From contig JARVKI010000099.1 in NCBI GenBank assembly GCA_036674765.1, forward strand, positions 85,249 to 149,248: 64,000 nt of DNA. The letters are read 5' to 3'. Below are positions 1 to 10,360 of this stretch, piece after piece. Each line of letters starts with the position of its first letter. Position 1 is the stretch's first letter. Under the pieces are notes generated by a model. It searched no databases. It worked only from the letters and a program-made list of their open reading frames with translations, and was not told the DNA's origin. Source of the stretch: Seiridium cupressi. Its lineage: Eukaryota > Ascomycota > Sordariomycetes > Amphisphaeriales > Sporocadaceae. The translations under genes were made by a program, and so were the position numbers.

Positions 1-1439
1 GGGATGTGATGGGGGGTGGAAACACGTATATTGGTGATCCTGAAGGATGGATGATCTGGGGAGCTCCAGCTGGAGGAGCTGGAGCTGGAGGTGAACCTAT
101 CTACTGCTGGGTGACCCACACTGGCAGAATACTGCCCAGGCGGTGTGGGGTATCCATCAGGATGAGATTAACTATCACTGATCCGTTGGGCTCAATTCTT
201 TCTAGTGGTGGGTCCAGGTGTATAGTAAGGCTTATATTGTAATAGTACTTCTGACGCTAGATTACTTTGGCTATGACAATGTTATCTAACTAGTTGCGCA
301 GGCTTGTCAGACCAGAGGGTGCCAGATCGATGGCGGTCCATGTTCCTGTATAGCTTGTATGGATAGTCATCTGGCAGCTAATCTTCTTTCCAACCGCACT
401 GGCCCCAGTTGTGGCGCCGCCAATATTCCGAGCAAATTCACCGCTAAAATCCAATAGCTCCGTGGTCTGAACCCAACCATTTGTCGCAGTATTGTGTGCA
501 GCATCGAGTACGACGCCGCCACTTCCGGGTAGTGCATCTGGACGCTCCAATTTTAAGCAATTTTGGGTTTTGGCAATGACCAATCACATTGAGGCGCATC
601 ACCAGGCATTACGTGTGTGCTTTCTGCACTCACCGAAAACGCCACAGTGGTTTGTGCAGCCCTCCTCATGCCTGTCTCCAGTGTCCCCTGCCCCACTTCC
701 CGACTTTCAGTTTTTGTAAACAGCCAATCAGGTAAACGCAAGTGATCGGGCCACGCGACTAGTAAGTGGCCCTCATAGTCGCAGGTCAATGATGACGACC
801 AAATTCCACCACTTCACCTATGTGTGGGGAGGGCAAACTAGCTTTCCCTCGATCTGATATTCTCCAAACTCATCAAAACAGCTCGGCCTTGCCCAATAGT
901 CTTGTTTCCACGCCCGGTTTCTCAACCAGTGTCAACAAATCTCTGCCTTGTCAAGTGGATCAATCACAGCCTTACCACAGGACCCAACCGACCGTCTCAA
1001 CACATCATGCTTGAATCGACCCAAGCGCAAAACCGCTACAAGAGTATCGGATCACGACTGGGAACGATGGTGAGACTTCATTCGAACTAAATTCTTGATC
1101 AAAGACCCTGGCGATATGTGGACAACACCATCTGAAAGCACAAAGATACAGGCAAAAGCTCTATTGTGATCTCGTCTGGAAGACATCCCGACGCACGCCA
1201 ACTAGAAGCGAAAATGAGGCGCTATTGGCTAGTGACCTGCCTATGCCTTCACCATATGCACTATAACCTTCAAGAAGATGGCCAATAAAATTATTGGGAG
1301 GCTCATCGATACTTGCGATAATACCAGTTCAGCTAATCTCGACGGTTACAAGCTGCAATCGAAAAGAGAACTTCCTAGCCAGACGGTTAATATCTTGTGG
1401 GACTCATCTGGACACGCACGCGAACGATAATAGAGCAAG
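1..1439. other. Gene-poor left edge
   Basis: I see no gene I can name here. On the minus strand, two overlapping open frames cover about 290-789 and could be exons of a small hypothetical protein, but no start or signal peptide supports them. Positions 58-92 carry a short imperfect repeat of GGAGCT/AGCTCC units that can fold on itself. A plus-strand open frame from about 1277 precedes the ankyrin remnant but is closed by stops before it. Confidence 0.4.
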
Positions 1440-2509
1440 GTGTTCCCTCTAAATTCAGCAAGGGGGCAAATCGATATAAATATTATTTCTTTACTACTTC
1501 GACACGGGGTAGATGTAAACGGAGGGCCCTCTTCCTGCATATTTGAATCTACAGCATTACAAAAAGCTGCAGAGAAGGGTTATATCGGCATTGCTCAGAC
1601 CTTGGTTCTGCATGGCGCGGATGTGGATTCTCGACGACTTCCCATAGTGAATCATATTCCGGAGACAGGCACTGCTCTAGAGCTCGCAGCAGCAGACGGG
1701 CGTCTTGACATCGTTCACCTGATTCTAGATCATGGAGTTGCTACAGAAGGATATGACCGAGTTCAGTACGTCTGGTCGATTCTACGAGCGCGGGGTTCTG
1801 GGCATGAAACGGTCGCACAAAAGCTTTTGGAGCATTGGCCGTGGTCTCCTCGAGACACGGAGATTCTACAAGAGCTTAAAAGTTACCCCCCGAACGATCT
1901 TATTTTCTCTCATCCAGATGGTTACCCTGAAGCCGAGTTCACTCGGGGGGTGACTGGAATGATTGCCATACACCAAATCAAACTTGGGCGCTATAAGCTG
2001 TGGAAGGATCGACAGCTTGTACCTCTAGATCCACATTCCGAGGAGGACACAAATTACAACATAGATAGTACTGAATATCTTACAGAAAGATGAAGACATT
2101 TCTGAGACATGCCACTCTAATGGAGATGGATTCCAGAACATCCCCAGGGATCCCCGTTTAGTCAAGCCACAATTACTGGCTCCTCCTTCATGCGATATCC
2201 TTGAACCGGTCCACCTTCCCCCATTTACGAGAGTCACAAATGTGACCCGGACGCGTGTGAGGAAGAGGAGGTGTGGGAATGTCAACTGCTGATGAATTCC
2301 ACGCCGCTGGTCAATGATGGCGATGATGAGGCATTTGCAGGAACATCAAGAGAGCTTGAAATCATTGATCCAGCGACAGAAAATCTATTTACCGAACCGA
2401 AGAGCTCAACCAGGATCCGCAACAGTTCGACAGGAGGCGACAGGACCTTCTCGATGACATAATGGCTGAAGCAGAGACACCTTTCGAGGTCATGGAGTGG
2501 TCGTGGTGA
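1440..2509 (+). pseudogene. Ankyrin-repeat protein, broken
   Basis: The first 217 codons (1440-2093) hold three ankyrin-like units. Signatures such as LLLRHGVDVN, TALQKAAEKGYIGIAQTLVLHGADVD and TALELAAADGRLDIVHLILDHG are spread over residues 16-105. A probable intron (donor about 2019, acceptor TACAG at 2085) leads into a second frame (SETCHSNGDGF...). That frame is stopped by consecutive TGA TGA at about 2288-2293, then continues as a helical stretch (HLQEHQESLKSLIQRQ). The frame shifts once more near 2395-2405 and ends in an acidic tail (DLLDDIMAEAETPFEVMEW) with TGA at 2507-2509. No convincing ATG exon lies upstream, so the 5' end is also missing. Ankyrin arrays mediate protein binding and no enzymatic domain is visible. 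I read it as a decayed gene, although unrecognised introns could explain some of the breaks. Confidence 0.5.
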
Positions 2510-2557
2510 GGAGGCAGAACAGGGCTATGTGACAATATTTCGTCGTTCTCTTTCCAC

Positions 2558-3924
2558 TCAATAGCCTGCTTTAGTCTTGGCATCACCCTTCCCTTCACCC
2601 TTAGCTTCGCCTAAGACGCGTAGCATGGCATCTCCCAAAGCACCTATGTCCGTTATAATGGATACCATATCAAATCCCTGCGACGCACGTGTTCGCGCCT
2701 GAGCGCCATCAGTGCCTAAGGGCCAGCGCTTGTCAGAAGATAATTCCAGGTTTCAGGAAGTTCCTGCTCAAAGAGTAATGTCTGTGCCAAAAGGGAGAAG
2801 TGCCAGACTTACAGAAAATGGCGGCCTTCTTGCCAGCTGATTTGGCTGCCTTGAGAATGCGTTGAATAGCTGCTTCGTGCTCGTCGCCACCACGAACGGC
2901 TCCCATTTGTTTAGCTAGATCAAACGGACCTTTGCGGGTGTTCGTCAGTCTAACGCGTAGTCTAAAGGGTCGACCTCGTCGCATTCATCGGTGATATTTA
3001 CCAATGAGAAGAACATCCAACCCATCGACTTTAGCAATATCTTCAACGTTTTCCACGCCTTGTCTGGATTCGATTTGCACTGATACAATTAAATCGTTAT
3101 CCGCATTGGCGTCGTAGTCGTCGCCTGGCTGAACACCGGCGAAAGCATGAATGGCGAACAGTGGTCCGTAACCTCTTGATCCAGTGGGGGGATATTTGGA
3201 GAATTTCACGATATTGGCGGCATCTTCCTAATACAATCATGGAACAATTAGCAACAGGGATCAGAGAAAAGTTGATGTGAAAAATGTTCAACTTACTGCA
3301 GTGTGACACATGGGTGTTAGGACACCATGGGCGCCGGAATCAAGCGCGCGCTTGATCATCCATTCTTCCGACCAAGGAACTCGAACGATTGGACTCGCCC
3401 CTTCGTTGGAGATGGCTGTGCAAAGCTGTATATGCAGAGTCAGCGTATGATCCCAGAGATGCATATAAAGGAGATTACGAAAAACAGCAAAGCACTTCCG
3501 CGAAACTCCGCAACCAGACACCCCGTATTGGCAGGCGTCACGCCCACTTCGAAGGGCTTTAACACAACATACTTCGTAATAGTGGTTGTCGCTGATTAAT
3601 CCGTGCTCAGCATCAATCAAGACCCAAGAGAAGCCTCCAGTCGGAGAGGCGGCAGCAGAGCGAAGAATGGTCCTAGCGACAGGTGCACTTGGAATGCTGC
3701 AGAGGAACGTCAGTTATGCGCTGGGGATCTTGAGATGTTGTAGTCGCATCTCGTTGAATGATATGTGTCAGTTTCATTGCAGAGTGCTGTCAATGTGAGG
3801 GGCAGTCCATCGTGGTGGTAATGGTGCGTCCTTTGGATGGTAACAGGTCCACTCACGTAAGCCAGAAGCCATATGCGGTAGGCTGGTTGTCTAGTGCGGT
3901 CGAGATCGCAGTGGTGAGTACCAT
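2558..3924 (-). CDS. HpcH/HpaI-family aldolase (2-keto-3-deoxy-sugar-acid type)
   Basis: Six exons join in frame: 3924-3857, 3696-3573, 3425-3297, 3227-3002, 2929-2813 and 2715-2558. They give 273 residues, the usual size of this family. The product matches the class II pyruvate aldolase fold of the HpcH/HpaI/citrate-lyase-beta family, which cleaves 2-keto-3-deoxy acids to pyruvate and an aldehyde. Visible hallmarks are the DAEHG loop after the first strand, the PMCHTA segment, GSRGYGP, the metal-ligand region QIESR, and GLDVLLIG followed by PFDLA. All introns have GT..AG ends and are 70-170 nt long, apart from the first. The gene is divergent from the zinc dehydrogenase at 4601 across about 680 bp. 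Together with the nearby permease this suggests catabolism of a sugar acid or polyol. The exact substrate (for example deoxy-rhamnonate versus deoxy-galactonate) cannot be read from sequence. Confidence 0.88.
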
Positions 3925-4600
3925 GATGAAGGGTCTAGGTAAGTAACTCGTCCCTGCTATAGTTGTTGGAAAATGTGAGCTTCAGGCCTCTGTCAATGTG
4001 TAACATAAGTGCTTTGGCTGCGATATTAGCATCCGTCTTTGCGGGGAAATGATGCACATGTCCTGTTATCGGGGAACACTAGGCTTTGGTGGCAGTGGGT
4101 ATCGTTCGTGAGCCAAAGCCAATCGATACGAATCAAGGCCAGCGCGAGGGGTGGGGGTCTAACTACATCGTATTCAGCCGGTCCCAAAAAATCCACCATG
4201 AGCCATCCTACTGAAGTTATCGTTGGGGCTCGCCTTTGGGGGTTCCAGCGCTTACAAGCGGGACTCGTGCGGGGTTTAGAGCATACGCGGGGTCGAATAG
4301 CGGGTTGACAGCACACAACAGCATCTTTTATTAGGCAAAGAATTGCGTTGAGTCGGGCTGCTGCCGAAACGGCTGACAACTTGCGTGCTCACTGACCCGA
4401 CATTCGGCCACGATAGCTTACATCAGTGCCCACCTATCGAAGACGTGACGGGCTGAAGAACGCTCGAGGATACGACCAGCTTAATACAAACTCATCAAGT
4501 ATATTACGCCAAATCTGCGGTGGTTTTCCGTGTGAACTTGTTTCATGGATGCTATACATTTCCTTAGTATCTGAAGACTAGACGAAATTTAGTGCTCACG
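3925..4600. promoter_or_regulatory. Shared divergent promoter region
   Basis: This 676 bp spacer lies between the start codons of the aldolase (minus) and the dehydrogenase (plus). It has no other gene I can support. Divergent placement suggests, but does not prove, coordinated expression. I did not recognise a specific regulator site. Confidence 0.45.
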
Positions 4601-6275
4601 ATGAGTTCACTATTTGCCCGTAAAGATCAGCCTTCTCACGTGGAGGCTTTAAACCTCCCGCCCAATACATCATGCTTACTCCTCAAGAAACGCACCGTAA
4701 GCGTGGAGCCAATCCCGCTTCCAATCCTCCAGCCCGATGGCTTGTTGGTCAAAGTCATCTCCAATGGTATTTGCGGCTCCGATATGCACGCATATTTGGC
4801 CGGCGGAGTGGGTGGCCGGCTGCACGCAACGCCCACGGTGATGGGCCATGAGGCTGCAGGAGAGGTAATAGCCGTCGGGGAGTACGTGACGACACATAAA
4901 CCGGGAGACAGGGTTGCTAGTAAGTAATATGTGTACATAATGACTTTTTTGTGCCATGGTTTGAGTTGGTTGTCCGAGGATTGGAACACAATTTAATGAC
5001 GCATTCAGTTGAGCCGGGCCTGCCATGTCGTCGTTGTGTAAACTGCAAAAACGGCAGGAGTAACATTTGTTTGGGTAAGATAAACAACACAAAAGTCCTC
5101 TCTGAGTCGTATGTAGCTGCTAACGTTTAGATAGAAATTCGTTACTGTGGTGCGCCAGGCACACATGGATCCCTGTCGCGATTCTTTGCACTCCCCGCGG
5201 ACATGGCACCACATATCCCAGAGTCTGTTGGCTGGGACGAAGCAGGAAGCATACAACCGCTGGCTGTAAGGTTTTTTTTCATACAATCAGGACCGGCAAC
5301 TTCTCAAGACGCTAAGTTCTCTCCAGATTGGTGTGCAGATTGGTAAACGCGCGGATCTTCGAGCCCATCAGACGATTGCAATCTTGTGAGTTACTATCCG
5401 GGAATTTTTTCAAGTACCCCTTTCGTGTCCGAATGCTCTACTGATTGGCCATCTCGTAGTGGTTGCGGTCCTATTGGCCTTATAACAGCAGCCGTGGCAC
5501 ATGCATATTCAGTAAAGAAGATCATCGCTTTCGACATCAATCCAGGTCGGGTCGAGTTTGCCAGGAAGTACATTTCACCTCTAACCGACAAACCAATTAT
5601 TAATCATGTCATTCACATCGGCGGCATCCCGAGCGTACCCAGCTCCAAAGTGCACAAGACGAACGGTCACGCCGGGGAGAATGGTGAGATTCCCGTAGCT
5701 GACATAGACGAGGAAGAGCATGAGGAGACCATCGGCGATATTAGGTGGGAATTTGCGCAAGCAAGGATGACTGAAATAATCAGAGGGTGCGGTCTGGAGA
5801 GTGAGGAAGGTGTCGACCGTGTAATCGAGGCCAGTGGAAGTGATGATGCAATGCTACATGGTATTGCCATCTGCAAGCAAGGCGGTGTATGTAAGTGGCC
5901 ACCCTCCCCAATTCCGATCTGGGGACATGCAACACTGACCATTTCTCGTGTTTCGTGAACAGTTCTCCAAGTTGGTCTTGGCCATATCCAAACCCACTTG
6001 ATGCCTACTATTGCGATAACAAACAAAGAACTGGATGTGAGAGGTATGTCTGAGCGCCTGCCTTCCTATTGTACTCCACGTTAAATGGTGATCCAGGTAT
6101 CACGCGATATACAGCTTCCTGCTTTCCTTCAGCTATCGATCTCCTTGCACGTGGTGTGGTTGATTTGAGACCATTGATCACGGCAAAATTCCCGCTATCC
6201 AGAGCCAAGGACGCCTTCGAAGCTGTGGCAAGCGGAAAGGAGATGAAAGTGATCATCAAGAACCAAGAGGTTTAA
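4601..6275 (+). CDS. Zinc-dependent medium-chain (sorbitol/xylitol-type) dehydrogenase
   Basis: Seven exons join in frame: 4601-4919, 5009-5074, 5135-5265, 5327-5385, 5460-5890, 5963-6043 and 6097-6275, giving 421 residues. The ATG at 4601 is preferred because the open frame upstream of it contains no other ATG. The protein has both zinc sites of this family. The catalytic site is seen in ICGSD and GHEAAGE. The structural site is a four-cysteine loop (PCRRC..C.......C) at about residues 110-128. The Rossmann motif FGCGPIGL follows at about 190. A long, acidic, charged insert separates the nucleotide fold from the AQARMTEIIRGCG helix, which is longer than in bacterial sorbitol dehydrogenases. 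The expected role is NAD-linked oxidation of a polyol or sugar. It is divergent from the aldolase and convergent with the permease, so a shared catabolic route is an inference. Confidence 0.87.
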
Positions 6276-6715
6276 GCATTCTAATTATGGCCCACAAAAA
6301 TGGATGCTCTTCACGAGCGCTCCGCGGGAAAGATGGGATCGCGACTCTAGATGGCCAGGGTATCACGGTACTGTCTTCGAAGAGAATATATCCATAAACT
6401 GTGGTATACAGTTTCCTAGTTGTACAGTTACAAGATTGGGTGAACAGCATGATGTGCTTGATAGTCAACTGAGAGACAGTGATAAGCAGTGGTGATTTAT
6501 GGCAAGCATCACGGACATATTGGAGAGCCCTGCTGAAGGATTTATGGCGAGGAATTCGTGCACTGCAGGATTAGTCGTTACGTTGTCTTCATGCCACTGA
6601 ACTTTGGTCGTTCGAAATAACGGCGAAATATGAGTGTTTTGATATTGTTGTGCATTCCTGTTTTTACACTGTATAAGTTCGATATTAGCTTTTCTAGAAG
6701 CTGTGCAACCACCAG
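6276..6715. other. Intergenic spacer between convergent genes
   Basis: A 440 bp spacer between the 3' ends of the dehydrogenase and the permease. I see no gene and no strong structural element. It should contain both transcript ends. Confidence 0.6.
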
Positions 6716-8242
6716 TCAACCCTCCATCTCCCTTATATCATGTCCATCGATTGTAAATCGTGGTCCGACAAAGTTCTTTCGCCCATCCACGATCCATTGA
6801 AACGCCGATATCAAGATTATGATCGCAAAAGCTACTATACAGTAGTTCATTGTGCTTCCGTCAACCACAGATGTGGGAGGAAACAGAAACAGGATAGTTG
6901 TGATGATGGTGTAGACAATACCAATAATATTGGCAGTCCAACCAAGCCAAGCGGGCAAGGCGAATTGTCTTTCTGGTAGTTTTTGACGCCTGTAGACTAG
7001 ATTCAAAGCGACCGGAATTCCGTAGCTTACCCCGAGAGCTGTGACGGCAGAAGCGATGATGGCATTGAATGCAACCGTCGACCCAAGATAGATACAGCCA
7101 AACACGATGACGATAGCTACATTGAGATACAATGCGTTCATGGGGACTTGAGTCGAAGGATGGACTTTCCACCAGAGAGGCGAGGCCGGCAGCCCGCCGT
7201 CTCGAGCAAAGGCAAACACCATCCGAGAAGAAGTGGTCAAAGCAGCGGTACCAGCGAATATAAGGCACAAAAGTGGGAAAACGAGGAGGCACACAGCCCC
7301 AGCTTTGTTGTTTGTTGCAAGATAGAAGATTTCAAGCAATGGCCCTGCTGATGATCCGACAACATCCGAAGCATTCTCAACTCCACCAGATGCGAACAAG
7401 AGGACAATCAGGAAAAGAAATCCGGTGAAGATGCCAATGCATTGACAGTCAATCATGATCTTAGGGCCCTCGACGGCTGCATTCGGAATCTCCTCGATCA
7501 TGTGAGCTACGGCGTCGAATCCAGTGAGCCCAAGCCCACCTTGCAACAGGCCCAGGAGCCAGGCAATACCGTCCGGCCAACCAGTGGTATTGATGAACGT
7601 TGCGAAGACATACTGTGGCGTTGCGAAGTCCGGAGCAGCGCAAGCAAGGATTGTGATAGAAATCGTCAAAAATCCAACAATGCTCCAAACCAGCGCGAAT
7701 TGGTTCACACGGGGAAGAATTGGCGTCAGAAATGCATTGACTGAGAATGCGATGAACGTGATCCCTAGGTACATGAGAAATTGGTGCCAACGTTGGGGTT
7801 CGTAGTCTGTCTTCAGAAGGGAAATGATGTTGACAACCAGGCTGCTTGACAGTGAGCTGTTAACCGCGACGAGCGCCACCCAGCCAGACACGCTGATCCA
7901 GCCAGTCGTCCAGGCCAGACCTCGCTTCAGTGCCGACGGTGCGATCATGGCAACCCAATGATACTGGCCGCCCGCGGTGGGATAAGCCGAGAGAAACTCG
8001 GCCAAGCTGGCGGCGAGAGACAAGTTGCACACTCCAGCCGTCACGAGGCCCCAGATCACGGCTATTGGACCACCAGAGGGCAGTGCCAGCGATAGTGAAG
8101 CCGCGAGTGCAGTCCATGAGTTCAGGATCGCAAAAGCCAGGCCAAGCATAGTCCAACGACTAAAGTTGCGCTTAAAGCTTTGTGCATGGCCGAGGTGACC
8201 CAGCTGGATCTCATCCGCGAGATCCTGCTTCACTTCCTTCAT
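6716..8242 (-). CDS. APC-superfamily amino acid/GABA/choline-type permease
   Basis: A single uninterrupted 508-codon frame encodes a plasma-membrane-type permease with about twelve hydrophobic helices. The family signature regions are present. These are the first helix after SFKRNFSRWTMLGLAFAI, the PTAGGQYHW loop near residue 90, the DAVAHMIEEIPNA segment near residue 235, and SRMVFAFARDGGLP near 350. These fit the fungal branch of amino acid-polyamine-organocation carriers that includes GABA permease Uga4 and choline permease Hnm1. The specific substrate is not readable. Unlike its neighbours it has no introns. It is convergent with the dehydrogenase and could import the substrate of that pathway, though this branch normally carries amines rather than sugars. 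Confidence 0.88.
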   Translation of the reverse strand: MKEVKQDLADEIQLGHLGHAQSFKRNFSRWTMLGLAFAILNSWTALAASLSLALPSGGPIAVIWGLVTAGVCNLSLAASLAEFLSAYPTAGGQYHWVAMIAPSALKRGLAWTTGWISVSGWVALVAVNSSLSSSLVVNIISLLKTDYEPQRWHQFLMYLGITFIAFSVNAFLTPILPRVNQFALVWSIVGFLTISITILACAAPDFATPQYVFATFINTTGWPDGIAWLLGLLQGGLGLTGFDAVAHMIEEIPNAAVEGPKIMIDCQCIGIFTGFLFLIVLLFASGGVENASDVVGSSAGPLLEIFYLATNNKAGAVCLLVFPLLCLIFAGTAALTTSSRMVFAFARDGGLPASPLWWKVHPSTQVPMNALYLNVAIVIVFGCIYLGSTVAFNAIIASAVTALGVSYGIPVALNLVYRRQKLPERQFALPAWLGWTANIIGIVYTIITTILFLFPPTSVVDGSTMNYCIVAFAIIILISAFQWIVDGRKNFVGPRFTIDGHDIREMEG

Positions 8243-8903
8243 CCTTATGTGGACGGCCGTGGTCGCGTGACTGATAAGCGATGCCTATAGATGGAGAGCG
8301 ATTGAGGGATATTTGGAGAGATTGTAGTAGGCCTTTGGGGCGAGGAGAACAAGGTTGAAGAGGTTCGTAATGTTGCTGGCCAGAAAGACCACGGATGACA
8401 TGACAAGATTCGTAAAAGTATCCTTGTGTTTCAAGGAAGTCGGATTACGCTCAAATCCGACTTTGTGACCATCGCACATTTGGAGTCAATCTCACCAGCC
8501 AATTCGCTGATCGGATATTGAGGGGTAGAAGGCTGGCCTGATGGGTCTGCCCAGAGCTGTTTCGCACAGGGAGACATAGTTGACTGAATGGCTTGGTGCA
8601 TGGAAATCCTTATCATCGAGTAGGGGTCAGTAATCATGCCTTGCATATCAGAAAGGTGGTCGTGGTAATGACAAATGCAATCGGGAAACCCGCCACCGGC
8701 ATTCAAGTCAGCGACTTGTGATTGCGACAATCGTCGCACCTCCGACGTTTGCGGGGTGCTGGGCCCGTCGTCACTAATGTGGCGTCCGCTAGAATTCGGG
8801 AAACCTTAGAGGTCTCAGAGTGCAACAAAGGACAGATTACAATGTATCATTGCGCGATTGCGGCTGGCTATCTCTAGCGCTAAACGGCACAAGGCTGCTT
8901 GAA

Positions 8904-8975
8904 GTTGTTGCAGTGTCGCTGCCGCTACGCCATTGCGTACTCGAATTAGGTGGCCCATGATGTTATTCTTCAGAC
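8904..8975. repeat. Diverged duplicate, copy A
   Basis: The segment around GTGTCGCTGCC..TACGCC and ATTAGGTGG..CAT..CTTCAGAC recurs in the same order and orientation at 10007-10076. Copy A lies inside a 69-codon minus-strand open frame (8815-9024) with no recognised domain. Confidence 0.5.
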
Positions 8976-10006
8976 AATCAATCAACTCCAATAACCCCGC
9001 CACAAAGTGTACCGCTGAAGACATGAAGCGGGGTGTTTAGAAACCAAGATCAAGTCTCGAATTAATGGTTGCATCGAGATCAAATAAATATAGTAAATTT
9101 ATAAAAAGACCATGATGGTGCACCTCAATTATACCGACGGTGTTCGTGTGATGCCTTTTGAATGCAAATTTTATGCTTTCGAATGACGGTGCTGACAAAT
9201 CCCAGCACAGAAAATGAAATTAATTACAACCAACCCGCAGCCACAGACAGTGATGATGGCGGCCTGCGACAATGTTAGGGGGCAAGATGGTTTCGGTATC
9301 GCTGGAGAGTTGCCTGACTGGCCATCATTGACATTTCCGCTTGCGACGGGTCGAAAATGAGCGTCAGCAGATGTAGAGTGCTTGGCATAACATAGTTAAA
9401 GAAACCTCACGGTAGACTATATTATCTCTGTTTCTGAGGTAAAGAAGTAGCTGAATAGACGAGTGTAAACAAATCAACTTACAAGTTGACCCCGCTTTCC
9501 CCGCCTACCCCCTGGAGATGGACGTGCTACATTGAACCAAGACTTGAGGGACGCTGTGCAGGGAATGGCGAAGGCAGGCGATAAAACACGAAGGCGGTCC
9601 GAGTAAAATACAACCCCAGCAGTTTAGTTATCATGATGCCGTGGGTAATAAGAACGCATAAGCGATCTGCTATATCGCTTCTTATACTCTCGCTTGTGCT
9701 GGTCGAATAGTGCAATAACGGTGGTGTCTCGCAAAGCCTGAGGGATAGCCTATGAGGGCCATTCGCTCACCACTAAATTGGCGGACCCGTTTGGCGTCTA
9801 CGATCAAATTATAAATTTATGAGTCGTATCGTAGAATTGAAAAGTCTCATTGGTGACCTAGTGGCTATTGGTTCAAACAGTGCCTTTTATATGGATCTTG
9901 AGATGACATGAGCCACCCAAGTTGCAGAAGAGAAAAAGGTCCCAACTGGTGGACCATCAAGTAAGATCTTTCATTGCCAATGCACCCAATACTCATTCTG
10001 CCGATA

Positions 10007-10076
10007 GTAGTTGAGGTGTCGCTGCCTTTACGCCACAGTGTTTTGTATTAGGTGGTAATCATGTGATCGTTCAGAC
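10007..10076. repeat. Diverged duplicate, copy B
   Basis: The second copy of the 8904-8975 segment. It shares GTGTCGCTGCC, TTACGCC, TATTAGGTGG and TTCAGAC with it, plus weaker similarity downstream (CCACCAATATGTAG against CCACAAAGTGTAC). The equivalent minus-strand frame is interrupted here. Confidence 0.5.
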
Positions 10077-10360
10077 GCTTATGTTCTGACATCCTCCCAC
10101 CAATATGTAGTGCGCAGCTACAGGAACCGATGGATGCCAGAGAGGACGGCTGCTCCCGTTGGTGCGGCCTATTAATAGCAACAGCTAGCTCGGTGATTGG
10201 CATGGTCAAGTACTAGTCTAGGAGCAGCTAATAATGTACCCACTGCATGTTCTGCACCACTCACATGCGTGTCCTGACGAGTGCAAACCTCCAATCCCCG
10301 CTTCCACATCTCTAATTAATGCGATAACATACATTCATTCAATTACACCGCAGAATCATT

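Larger units (their letters stand above)
8243..10360. other. Gene-poor spacer
   Basis: About 2.1 kb without a gene I recognise. Short minus-strand open frames (8285-8479, 8431-8739, 8815-9024) lack recognisable domains. The stretch contains a diverged duplication, listed separately. Confidence 0.5.
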
